Below, one piece after another: positions 34,738 to 44,396 of a stretch of DNA of 64,000 bases (position 1 is its first letter; every line of letters begins with the position of its first letter). This stretch comes from Rhytidiadelphus loreus (Eukaryota; Streptophyta; Bryopsida; Hypnales; Hylocomiaceae). The notes below the pieces were generated by a model. That model was not told the DNA's origin. It saw only the letters and a list, made by a program, of their open reading frames with translations, and did not search any database. Made by a program: the position numbers and the translations under genes. The stretch is from the NCBI GenBank assembly GCA_947034895.1, contig OX344762.1, positions 14,389,501 through 14,453,500 on the forward strand, in the 5' to 3' direction.

Positions 34738-34797
34738 AATTTGTAAATAAACAATTAATTATTAAAGATTTAATAATTAATTGTTTATTTACAAATT
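34738..34797. repeat. Perfect 60-bp palindrome
   Basis: Two 29-bp arms (starting AATTTGTAAATAAACAATTA) separated by the two bases GA are exact reverse complements. The sequence is almost pure AT and could extrude a cruciform. It lies in the part found only in the left arm of the large inverted repeat. Confidence 0.9.
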
Positions 34798-35402
34798 ATT
34801 GATTTCATCTAATACAAAATTTAGACATTCAATTTGAAAAATAGCTTATATAGGGACCTTGAAGTCAATAATATATAAAAAAATTGTTTGAATACAATCA
34901 TCATAATTTGGATTATTTTTTATATTGAAAAAGATGTTCACAAGTTTTTACTTTTGAATATTATTGAAAATGAAAAGTACTCAAATTGTAGCAAAATAGT
35001 CCTTTTTTACTCTATCATGTAATTATACATAAACATGATTTTTTTGGATTCAATCACATCATTATTCATCAAAAATGAGAACCTTTTTCTACCATTGAAA
35101 AACTTGACATGTTGACATCTGAACTTCAATTGGAACTAGAATAAAGAAGTTTTTATTTTTTGATGAATAAAATGGTATTAGGCTTAACATGACTTGAAAT
35201 ATTGGACAAAAAGGACTAAACTACCTAAAATTAATAGATTAGCATTAAGAAACAATAGCAAAAAAAAAGTGACATTGCAGATTTCAGTGGGCTTGACCCC
35301 TTTTGTCATACATTTGAGTGTGATTTGATCCACATATATATACATATAGTATACATTGCCTTCTACTTCATCATTTCTTGTAAACACTATTCATTTGTAA
35401 GA

Positions 35403-35738
35403 ATGCCTCAATATAATGCACAAGCAGAAGTTATTGAAGACCTTGAAAATCATCTTATAACGCATATAATTTCTAATTTGATGGAAATGGTAGCTTCATT
35501 TAGTAATGATTCAAATGGAGTAACAAACAATTTTGATCCTTATGATAGTAATGATGACTTCCTCATAGATGATGTCCTCACAATTTGTAATTTCGTAAAA
35601 TCACAAGGATACTTTTTGGAAAGACAACATGGAAGAGTGAATCCATCACTCATGGCAAATGATTTACTTTGTTTGAACTCTACAAGGTTTAGGGCAAGAT
35701 TCAGGATGACAAGATTTATAATGTCACCTAAACCCTAA
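35403..35738 (+). pseudogene. Harbinger-like transposase N-terminal fragment
   Basis: The frame starts MPQYNAQAEVIEDLENHLIT and includes YDSNDDFLIDDVLT and STRFRARFRMTRF before stopping. The order (acidic 'DSDDD' segment, then an RF..RFRMS-like motif) resembles the start of plant PIF/Harbinger transposases, which would continue with the DDE domain; that part is missing or unreadable here. A near-copy lies inverted at 36277-36534. Assignment is from memory of the family and weak. Confidence 0.4.
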
Positions 35739-36276
35739 TCCCTAAACTATGTGTAATGCTACAATTTTGGTCATTGACTATCATACATGAAACATAGTAC
35801 CGGCTTTTCCTATTGAAATGTTGTTCCCCTTGGTAGCTCAATTTGGTGGCTAGTACAACATGACTACCATCCCATTATATCAATGATGTAGGAAATCCAT
35901 TTGAAGTTTCTAAGAAGGCTTTGATGGCTTGTTTTTCCGTTTCATTAGGCCATCAAACAAACACTCTTTTCAAGACACAAAAGAACAATGATAACCCGTT
36001 TTGTGAACTTTGAAGTAGCACATGTGAAAATATTGAAGTTTGCTGCAATGTTTGACCTGGATACTCCATTTCTATAGGTTCCAAACTTGTTGAAAACCAA
36101 TAAGAATTGTAAATTAAAGAACAACGCTTTCATTGGTGAAGATGTGATGGTCTTTAATCATTTTTCATATTTTGTCAAATGGCAAGGAGAACAACACTTC
36201 AATAGGAAAAGCCGGTACTATGTTTCATGTATGATAGTCAATGACCAAAATTGTAGCATTACACATAGTTTAGGGA

Positions 36277-36534
36277 TTAGGGTTTAGGTGACATTATAAA
36301 TCTTGTCATCCTGAATCTTGCCCTAAACCTTGTAGAGTTCAAACAAAGTAAATCATTTGCCATGAGTGATGGATTTACTCTTCCATGTTGTCTTTCCAAA
36401 AAGTATTGTTGTGATTTTACGAAATTACAAATTGTAAGGACACCGTCTATAAGGAAGTCATCATCACTATCATAAGGATCAAAACTATTTGTTACTCCAT
36501 CTGAATCATTACTAAATGAAGCTACCATTTCCAT
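36277..36534 (-). pseudogene. Second, inverted copy of the Harbinger-like fragment
   Basis: It encodes the same 85 residues as the end of the 35403-35738 frame, with few replacements (Asn to Asp in the acidic run, Gly to Gln). It forms part of the right arm of the large inverted repeat. The upstream bases at 36541-36600 continue the homology in broken form. Confidence 0.5.
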
Positions 36535-37096
36535 CGAATTAGAAATGATACATGTTGTAAGATGATTTTCAAGGTCTTCAATAACTTCTGCTCGTGCACT
36601 ACATTGAGGTATTGTTACAAATGAATAGTGTTTACAAGAAATGATGAAGTAGAAGGCACTATATACTACATGTGTGTGTATGTGTATGGTTATGCATTCT
36701 ATATATTAATAGATATCAAAATTTAAATATAAATATATGCAAACGGAACTTCTAATGGTGTTAGTAATATAGAATGATTTGGAAAAGTTTTTTTTTTTTT
36801 ATATATCTATTTTGATATCAATCTTTTACTTCTTTAATTTCAATTTTGTGAAGGATCCTAATACCTCTAATTTATGAGCCGCTACCACCACAATCCTTGT
36901 AACTCCTTAAACTAAGGGCTTTAACAACGATACTCTCCACCAAAAAATAAAGTTGAAGGCTTGAACGACGACGACCTAAACCAAGAAACAAAATTGAAGT
37001 CGGTCGGCAACACAAACAAAGTCCATAGTGGCGTAGGTGAAATTGTCAATGAAGGTGAAAGTGCCCATGATAAAGGGAAAAATGAGAGGATAAAGG

Positions 37097-37190
37097 TATA
37101 TTCTTAGTTACATATATCTTCCGCACTCTCAATCTTCACCTCCAAAGGTGAAGAGTGGGAGTACGAAAGATATATGTAACTATGAATATT
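37097..37190. repeat. Long hairpin near the right end of the insertion
   Basis: TTAGTTACATATATCTTCC...CTTCACCT is followed almost at once by its imperfect complement AGGTGAAG...GATATATGTAACTA, giving arms of about 43 bp and a loop of a few bases. It lies about 75 bp inside the right terminus of the 13470-37266 insertion. Confidence 0.75.
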
Positions 37191-37266
37191 CTGCTACGAA
37201 AGGACAATGTCAAACCAACCCTAACGCACCACGTTTGTGTTCTTCATTCTCCATGTGACTACCCGT

Positions 37267-37545
37267 ACTTGTGTGCGAGAGAGTTTGAGAGTTGTCAAGG
37301 AAGAGTTAGTTGTTGAGTGTGTGTTCCAATTGCCTTGAGATGCTAGTTCTTTTATACCTTCGATTGAGTGCGCAATGGGCTTATTAAAGTGGGTCAAGCC
37401 TATTCCAGGACACGCCCATTAAGTGGGCCTGGAGAATCACTATACTGCAGTTGGGGTGGACTCTGAGGGGGTGAAGTGACGCCACGCTCAATGCAAGTCA
37501 TGAGAGTCTGGTTCCAATGAGTAAGCTCGTCGCAAAGGGGAGACG
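37267..37545 (-). promoter_or_regulatory. Displaced GLP promoter and leader (orphaned from its gene)
   Basis: This matches the upstream region of the intact GLP at about 63108-63425 (GAGAGTTGT.AGGAAGAGT, TTGAGTGTGTGTT, CTTTTATACCTTCG, GTGGGTCAAGCCT, GTGGGCCTGGAGAA, GAGAGTC.GGTTCC). On the - strand a TATAAAAG box (37349-37356) stands where copy 2 has TATATAAG. About 30 kb of transposons now separates it from the GLP coding pseudogene. Confidence 0.8.
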
Positions 37546-37549
37546 TTAA

Positions 37550-38194
37550 TCCCAAAATAACCTTGAGGACAGAATGTGTCTTTGACCAATTTTTGAAGTT
37601 AAATAAAACCTTACTAAATTAATTTTTTTAGTAGTGTATATTTTTGAAAAAATCTTTTCAAAGTCTAGTTTTAGCTTCAAAAATCTGATTTTGAAAATGA
37701 TTGATTATGATTTTTCTATTCAAGATTTTGTGCACGGGGTCCATTGCAATCTTGACTTTTTGTAGTGTTGAGGGCTCTTGGGAATGAGCCTCAAATACAC
37801 TAGATCTTTAAGAAAAAATCACATTAGAAATTCATTTAAAAAATTGTAGAGTATATTTTGAGAAGTCATAAATTGATTGGGGTTATGCATGTTAGGCCCT
37901 TTAACCTTATATTTTTTTGGTGCCCAAATTTTTAGATTTGATATGTGAAAAGAGGATTGAAAGACTTCAAATCACTTTCACAGCTTTAACACCCTCATGA
38001 TCAAATACTATAATATTTCAATCCATAAGAGATATTGTTGTATTTTCTTTTCTAATGTGATCTCTAACATGTCTAGATTGATTTTATATGGTTACAATTC
38101 AAAAAAACATGATATAACTTATCAAAATGTTGGCTTTTTGTTCAATTTAGAACAAATTCCTAGAAGCTCAGGAAATTCTAGGGTCATTTTGGAG
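37550..38194. mobile_element. TTAA-flanked MITE, copy A (645 bp)
   Basis: It is flanked by TTAA at 37546-37549 and 38195-38198. The termini are TCCCAAAATAACC and, as complement, CTCCAAAATGACC. It is about 95% alike to copy B at 42282-42927. Its insertion marks the end of recognisable GLP promoter homology in copy 1. Confidence 0.85.
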
Positions 38195-38200
38195 TTAAGT

Positions 38201-38700
38201 AGGCCGAGGTGAACTAACCCCTTGCTTGTCCCTGAAGGAAAACCCTGAATTTTTTGATTTCCCATGCCTGATAAAATTTGCAATTTCTGAATTCATATTT
38301 GCAATGAAAGGTCCCAAATTAGTCACAAAGATGTAGAGCATACATTTTCTGGGTTCAAAATAGGGGGTCTTTTTTTTACTTGCACCCCCTCAACTGACTT
38401 TGGGGGATGAGTGAGGGGTCAGTTCACCCCGACCCGTTAAGCACCCCCGTCAAGTAAATTGGAGGTTTGCAATGGCGCAGGGAGAATTGATCCCCTCATT
38501 GCCCCGGTCAACTTTGGTTTGAAAAAAAAGCCCCCTATGTTGTGCTAATTTTTTGGTAATTCTTGCATCTCCCGGAAGTAATTTGGGGCCTCTGATTACA
38601 AATATGAATTCAAAATTTAAAAAAAAATTTAAGCCTTGCAAATAAAAAATTCCAAAGTTTGCCCTGGAGGGGCAATGAGGGGGTCAATTCACCTTAGCCT
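38201..38700. mobile_element. Foldback-type element with ~200-bp inverted arms (500 bp)
   Basis: The left end reads AGGCCGAGGTGAACTAACCC; the complement of the right end reads AGGCTAAGGTGAATTGACCC. Similarity between arms continues for about 200 bp (CATATTTGCAATGA.AGG.CCCAAATTA and its complement). I find no clear target duplication and no coding frame. Confidence 0.6.
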
Positions 38701-39444
38701 TTGTAATGGGGCTGAATCCTGTCAGGGTGGCTCACTTCTTCCGTCCCCCAGCTTTTGTCCTATCCGGGTCCTGTCCAAGTCTCCTTGCCTAGATTCCATT
38801 CCATCTTCACTACCCGGCCCCATTTCATCCCTATTGAGCGTCTTGTCCTTTAGCCAAATTGCCTTCCCTAGTTCATAGTGGTGAGAGTGTATTAGAATTA
38901 TCAAATATCAGACGCGTTACAATAAACATCAAAAGCAATTAAATTCTTGACTTTGGGGTAATGGATCCATCAAAAGTTAGACTTGAAATTCCATTTTAAA
39001 CACTTCTTTAAGTGTTTGCTCTTGTTTTTAAGTCACTTGTGTCTAGTTCTATCTCTTCTTTTTTCGCAATGAGATTTTGTTTCACATGTTTCAAAAATAG
39101 AAAAAAATACTTCTTAAGTACTACTCATTCTAGAATCAAGGTCAAAATCTTCATCAATATTTGTTTTTTAACAAATCCAACCATAGGATCATTTAGTTAA
39201 CTTATTCAAGCACATTGTCTCAAAATTTTAGAATGAATATCCCCATCAGTTGGAAGTAAAATATGCCAAAACTTTTAAATGTAGGCTTTCCTAGACCTTC
39301 TAAATGTTGAAGACAAAATTTCACCTTTTCATAACTCTGAAGTTACTATTTCATAACAAGGAATTTTGCCATAGTTGGTGCTGGAAGTCAAAAGGTTTAG
39401 TCAAAAGGTTAAGAGAAGATGATTTGAGGAATGATTAGGGGTTG
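38701..39444. other. AT-rich stretch without a gene
   Basis: A pyrimidine-rich segment at 38730-38880 and otherwise AT-rich sequence. No gene or element boundaries that I can support. Confidence 0.35.
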
Positions 39445-39735
39445 CATTAGATGGGTTTTCCCTACCGGGAAGGGCTGTGAGTTCCCAGCCCCGAATTTGG
39501 CCGAAACTGCTGAAATAGGCCGTTCCCAGGCACTGCTGACCTGGCAGAACGATTGCCACGTCCTTTTTTTCAAAAAAAAAAAAAAAAAAAAAATTAAACT
39601 TTGTTTCTCATTTTAAGAACTTTAAAATTTTTTTTTTTTTTTTTTTGAAAAAAAAAAAATTAACACCCGCATTCGATGGGGGCCGGGGGAACGGGCCTGA
39701 AACAGCCCTCCAGCCCCCCCAAATCCCATCTAATG
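39445..39735. mobile_element. CATTAG-terminal element with long A and T runs (291 bp)
   Basis: It begins CATTAGATGGG and ends CCCATCTAATG. Near the ends GC-rich segments can pair. The middle has a T7-C-A23 run followed by T20-G-A12, forming an A/T foldback core. It is related by its termini to 42071-42271, 48181-49455 and 51720-52092. Target duplication not resolved. Confidence 0.6.
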
Positions 39736-39958
39736 AGTTAAGGTAAAAGTGCTTGTATCCATCTTCTTACCAAAAGGGTAGCAACATGTGGTGACAATGT
39801 TTTTCTTATGCTCAATTTATTGCCAAATGGCTACACCCAAAAGACTTTGGTTACATTTTTTCAAGGAATTTTTCATTTCGTTTTTTTCAATCAAAACAAC
39901 CATATTATTGTTTTTTTTAAGATTAGTCAATTAGCTGAATTTTATCTAGGTATCATCA

Positions 39959-40133
39959 CACTATAAGAAATCCATGTTTTTCTTGACGGATTTTTTTGGA
40001 CATCCACTTGTTTTCATGTTAACTGTGACGTCAAACATAACATCAAAAATGTTATGTTTGACGTCACTGTTAACATGAAAACAAGTGGATGTCCAAAAAA
40101 ATTCATCAAAAAAAACATGGGTTTCTTATAGTG
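39959..40133. mobile_element. CACTA-type miniature element (175 bp)
   Basis: It starts CACTATAAGAAATCCATG, ends with the complement TTTCTTATAGTG, and is flanked by a 3-bp direct repeat TCA (39956-39958 and 40134-40136), the pattern of CACTA/EnSpm elements. The whole sequence is an almost perfect inverted repeat with arms of about 85 bp, so it has only hairpin-forming capacity. Confidence 0.88.
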
Positions 40134-40136
40134 TCA

Positions 40137-40849
40137 ACTTTATCATCAACTTTTGATATAGATCAAGTATCACCTAAGTATCACATGTGTATTGAAGAAA
40201 TTGTTGGCTCCTTCTCCAAAATGATAAAAATAAATAAAATTGTGTGGTAATTTCAAGGTTGGACTAGGAAAGTCTTTTGGGCGTAGGAGCTCCTTGCATG
40301 TGTCGGTTTGCAACAATGGGCACCTGGGGTATTTAATGGAATGTTGTCTTTCTTTTCCTTGGGACTCAAAGGGTCCCTTCCCACCTAGCATTTGCAAACT
40401 CCTTGGGTTTAAAAATAAAACCATTGCATAAAAAGAAAATATTCTTTTCTATTGGAATTCAGTTCAGGTCCTGAACTACTGTAATTGTTTTTTAACCATG
40501 TGAAATTCTCACATGGCTCAGAAGTTACTTTCTTTAGCCGTCCTAAGGGATCTCAAGTCCCTTGCACATCCAATTACCATAGCTAGAAGTGACACTTGAC
40601 GGAAAATAATCAAAGATTCAATCTTCGAATGATTTTGAAAATTAACAAGTCACCTTGTCAAATCCAAGGACAAATAAGTGTAAAAAAAATCCAAATATTG
40701 GAAAGGGTATCATTATAATTCAAAGTCAACCAATGTCTTAAATATTAACAATGTGTGGAAAGATCATTTTTACAATGGAATTCATTGTCCATCACGAGTT
40801 CTCAAAGGGTATGGGATAATTTGAAAATGAGAGCTTGATCACTAATTGT
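40137..40849. other. AT-rich stretch without a gene
   Basis: No coding frame, repeat or element termini seen. Confidence 0.35.
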
Positions 40850-41350
40850 GAAAACGCAGGAATTGTGTTTAATGTAGAACTTCATACTTCATTTATGCGT
40901 AGTACAAGAATTTTTTTCAAGAAACTTTGAACTAAGAAAAGTTGGTAAACTAATCTAACTTTCATCTCCAAAAATCCGTTTGTTATTTGGAAACTCCAAT
41001 AAAAATTCAAGAACAAAATTTGGAGAGGGGTCAAAGAGGGGCATTTTCTTTGACATTTTCAAACATCCTCTCAGAATTTTGTCTATAACTTTTGATTGGA
41101 GGATTGAAATGTCAAACGGATTTTTGGAGATGAAATTTGGTTTTCTTTTCTACCTTTTCTTAGTTCAAAAATTTCTAAAAAAGTTATTCTACAATTCCAA
41201 AATGAGGTCTTAAATTCTACTTTCCCACAATTTCTATTTGTACACTTAACTATGAGCGGTTGAATTCCTACTCATCCAAATTAACATGTCCCACACATTC
41301 TATCACCCCATTTGTATAAAGAGATTGCCTACATAAATTCTTGAATTCAC
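40850..41350. mobile_element. Foldback element, family member 1
   Basis: Left and right halves are reverse complements at moderate identity: CATCTCCAAAAATCCGTTTG on the left answers CAAACGGATTTTTGGAGATG on the right, and TTGAACTAAGAAAAG answers CTTTTCTTAGTTCAA. The right end carries ACTTAACTATGAGCGGTTGA and a TGTATAAAGAG, as in the copies at 48.4 and 50.8 kb. The left outer end looks truncated. Confidence 0.7.
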
Positions 41351-42070
41351 ACCAATAGTCGCTTCCTCTTCTTTGTGAGGTACTTTCTCAACTATTGAAA
41401 TAATTGGGTATTTAGATCAAAGTTTTTTGAAACTTTGAACCAAATGTCCGATAATAAACTAGAAAACGAGTAGGAATTGACTCAAAAACAATTGTAGTCA
41501 TTTTCTAGTCATTTTTTGTTATTATACATGACTATTTTATAACTTCTTAAACATGTAGGAGGTGTAAAAATGATTTGAATTTGGAGTGCCATATGTTAGA
41601 CCTATAGTATAAAAGTTATTAAAGTTTGAAGTTTTTATGAATTAAAAAAACTAGAAAATGACTTTTACTTTCAATACTTTTTTTTTCAACGTTGGTCTTG
41701 CTAATTTCTACGTTCAACCACCATTGCTCTTACGTAATGGGCCATCTAGAGCTCCATTTCATAGGAGTGGTACTTAGATGTTGAAATCTTCATAGTCAGA
41801 AGATAGACCAATTTTAATTACTCAATACTTCTGTAGTGTTAGGGCAACAATAAAAAAATGATTATTGGTTGTAACAACAATATCAAGCCTTGACTGTTGT
41901 GGCTATCATCTAGGTTTGGTGGTTAACAAAGGACTTAGGTGGGAATATACCACCATTTTTAGCTTGTTTTATATATTAACAGTGCCCCCCTAAGGCCAAG
42001 TGGGAAGGAATCCAAAGCAATGGAACATACTCTCAAAAATAATTCAAATAAAAAAGCTATAGAACGTACT
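41351..42070. other. AT-rich stretch without a gene
   Basis: No gene or repeat boundary that I can support. Confidence 0.35.
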
Positions 42071-42271
42071 CATTATATGGGATTCAGTCCTTCGAGAGGG
42101 CCGTTAAATTTTATTTATTTTTTAAATAATAATAATAATTAAAAAAATATTTTTTTAATATTTGTTGATGTGGTCTTTCGACCACATCAACATCCTATGT
42201 GGCAGAGTTCCCAGTGTTTAGGAACGCAAGAAAACTCGTAGCCCTCTGATGCAATTGAATCCCATCTAATG
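42071..42271. mobile_element. CATTAG-terminal element (201 bp)
   Basis: It begins CATTATATGGGATTCA and ends TGAATCCCATCTAATG after interruption by one base, with paired GAGGGCC/TAGCCCTC segments inside the ends. It is immediately followed by TTAA MITE copy B. Confidence 0.6.
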
Positions 42272-42281
42272 TAACCCTTAA

Positions 42282-42927
42282 CCCCAAAATGACCTTGAGG
42301 ACAGAATGTGTCTTTGACCAATTTTTGAAGTTAAATAAAACCTTACTAAATTAATTTTTTTAGTAGTTTATATTTTTGAAAAAATCTTTTCAAAGTCTAG
42401 TTTTAGCTTCAAAAATCTGATTTTGAAAATGATTGATTATGATTTTTCTATTCAAGATTTTGTGCACAGGTGTCCATTGCAATCTTGATTTTTTGTAGTG
42501 TTGAGGGCTCTTGGGAATGAGCCTCAAATACACTAGATCTTTAAGAAAAAATCACATTAGAAATTCATTTAAAAAATTGTAGAGTATATTTTGAGAAGTC
42601 GTAAATTGATTGGAGTTATGCATGTTAGGCCCTTTAACCTTATATTTTTTTGGTGCCCAACTTTTTAGATTTGATATGTGAAAAGAGGATTGAAAGACTT
42701 CAAATCACTTTCACAGCTTTAACACCCTCATGATCAAATACTATAATATTTCAATCCATAAGAGATATTGTTGTGTTTTCTTTTCTAATGTGATCTCTAA
42801 CATGTCTAAATTGATTTTATATGGTTACAATTCAAAAAAACATGATACAACTTATCAAAATGTTGGCTTTTTGTTCAATTTAGAACAAATTCCAAGAAGC
42901 TCAAGAAATTCCAGGGTCATTCTAGGG
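42282..42927. mobile_element. TTAA-flanked MITE, copy B (646 bp)
   Basis: TTAA flanks lie at 42278-42281 and 42928-42931. Termini are CCCCAAAATGACC and, as complement, CCCTAGAATGACC. It is the best-preserved copy and matches copy A nearly throughout. There is no coding frame of its own. Confidence 0.88.
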
Positions 42928-42931
42928 TTAA

Positions 42932-43676
42932 AGGATGTTGAGGTTAAAAAATGGTTGGTGCAAATGACTTGACTATTCGTGAGAGAAACAAAGAATGCTC
43001 TTATTGGTCCAATAATTGGAGAATTTTGGTCATAGGGAGTTGTGTTCTTCAAGGGTTATTGTGAACCTGGTTACAAAAATGTACTCATTTACATTCCTAC
43101 ATGAAATGTCACCCCTGTGAATATAAAAGTTTGGAATTCATTTTGGATACAACAATAATCAATTGAAAATTCAATTTGCCGTTCATTTATTTATTGTACA
43201 ATAAAAGTATAGCTTTTCAAGAAAGCCAGGTCATATATCCATAATGCTTATTCAAACAATTTGGGATGTACTTATGTGTACTAACATTCCTAGTGCTAAA
43301 AGTTCATTGACAAAGAGCTACTGAGTGTTTTTTTTAATTAAATTTTTTCTTAATGAGTTGTTAATTTTTAGTATTGTTTGGTTTACAACATTTTGCACTA
43401 TTAATCAAGAGCTTAGAAATTCAAAGCACTCTTATTAGACCAAAGATATCATTCTTGATTTTTTAGAAAACTACGTGAGTTAAAAGATAGGGTTCATTTA
43501 ATTCAAAAAGGGAAAATTTTATATAATATGTAGGATTACTTTAGGGTCCATGAAGTTCTACATACTCTAATATATTTAAAGTATGCTACATAAAAACATC
43601 ATGTAGTAATAATAAGTTAGTCTTAACATATAGGCGCCATGCCACCATTCAAATTTTTCATAGTACCGTGAATATG
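42932..43676. other. AT-rich stretch without a gene
   Basis: No feature supported. Confidence 0.35.
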
Positions 43677-44396
43677 GGTGATTGCAAGAAAGACCAAACG
43701 ATTTTGGTAGCTTTTGGTCAAGAATTGCGTTTTTTTTGCTCAGTACTAGGAGTACTACAAAATGGAGCAATCTCAGCCGTTGATCTGAAAAATCAATGGC
43801 CAATAGTACTTTGGAGTACTTTATAATACTGAAACAGTACTACTTAAAAAAAATGACAGTTTGTCACAGAAAGTAGATAAAATTAAGTATAAATTAATAA
43901 AAATTAGAAAATTATGAATAAAAAAAAACTAGAAATTGGCCATTTATAAAGACTTGATAGTGATTACATTTCACCAAAAACTAGAAGTTGAAACCATCAT
44001 GAAAGTTTGGAGTGTTATGCACAAGGGACTCCTATTTGCATGCATGTTGAGGACAAAGAACTTTTTTTTTTTAATTCCCTTTGGTGGACATATGCCTATC
44101 TAGTGTGGGAATAGGCCACAAAAAGTCAAGTGAACATCATGTTTTTTGGATACTTCACAGTACTAAAACCCCCTAAACCACAAAGTGTAACAAATGAGCT
44201 AAATTGATATTTAATTATAAAATTATTTTTCAATTTTTTTGAAAAATAACAAATCTCATGTTTTATGAGTTAGCAAATAGAAATCTCCCATAAAAATTTC
44301 AAGTCCATTGGCTTCAATTCCCAAAAGTTACGGCCAAAACCAACTTCGTCACTTCAATTGTGACGCCTCATAAGACTGGTCTTTCTTGCAATCACC
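43677..44396. mobile_element. Non-autonomous element with 20-bp perfect TIR (720 bp)
   Basis: GGTGATTGCAAGAAAGACCA at the left end is matched exactly by its complement at the right end. Similarity stops right after. No convincing target duplication or coding frame. The superfamily is undecided. Confidence 0.6.

Larger units (their letters stand above)
34222..36840. repeat. Large imperfect inverted repeat inside the Harbinger-like insertion
   Basis: The left arm consists of about 34222-34390 and 35330-35830; the right arm is about 36200-36840. Near the tips both contain GATATCAAAACAAATAT-like and TATATTTATATTTAAATTTTGATAT sequence (in part). Further in, both carry the same coding piece and a telomere-like CCTAAACCCTAATCCCTAAA. 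About 935 bp of extra AT-rich DNA (34395-35330) is present only in the left arm, probably a later insertion. Confidence 0.7.
13470..37266. mobile_element. Composite insertion in the GLP leader (Harbinger-like outer element)
   Basis: Comparison with copy 2 at about 63085-63115 shows GLP leader sequence broken at 13469 and resuming at 37267. The triplet ACT flanks both sides (13467-13469 and 37267-37269). The termini are imperfect inverted repeats: AGGGATAGTCACA on the left and, as complement, ACGGGTAGTCACA on the right (11 of 13 match). If the nested 18.6-kb element (13760-32347) is removed, about 5.2 kb remain, containing a duplicated Harbinger-like N-terminal coding piece at 35.4 and 36.4 kb. 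The 3-bp duplication and size fit a PIF/Harbinger element, but the family assignment is inference. Confidence 0.55.
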
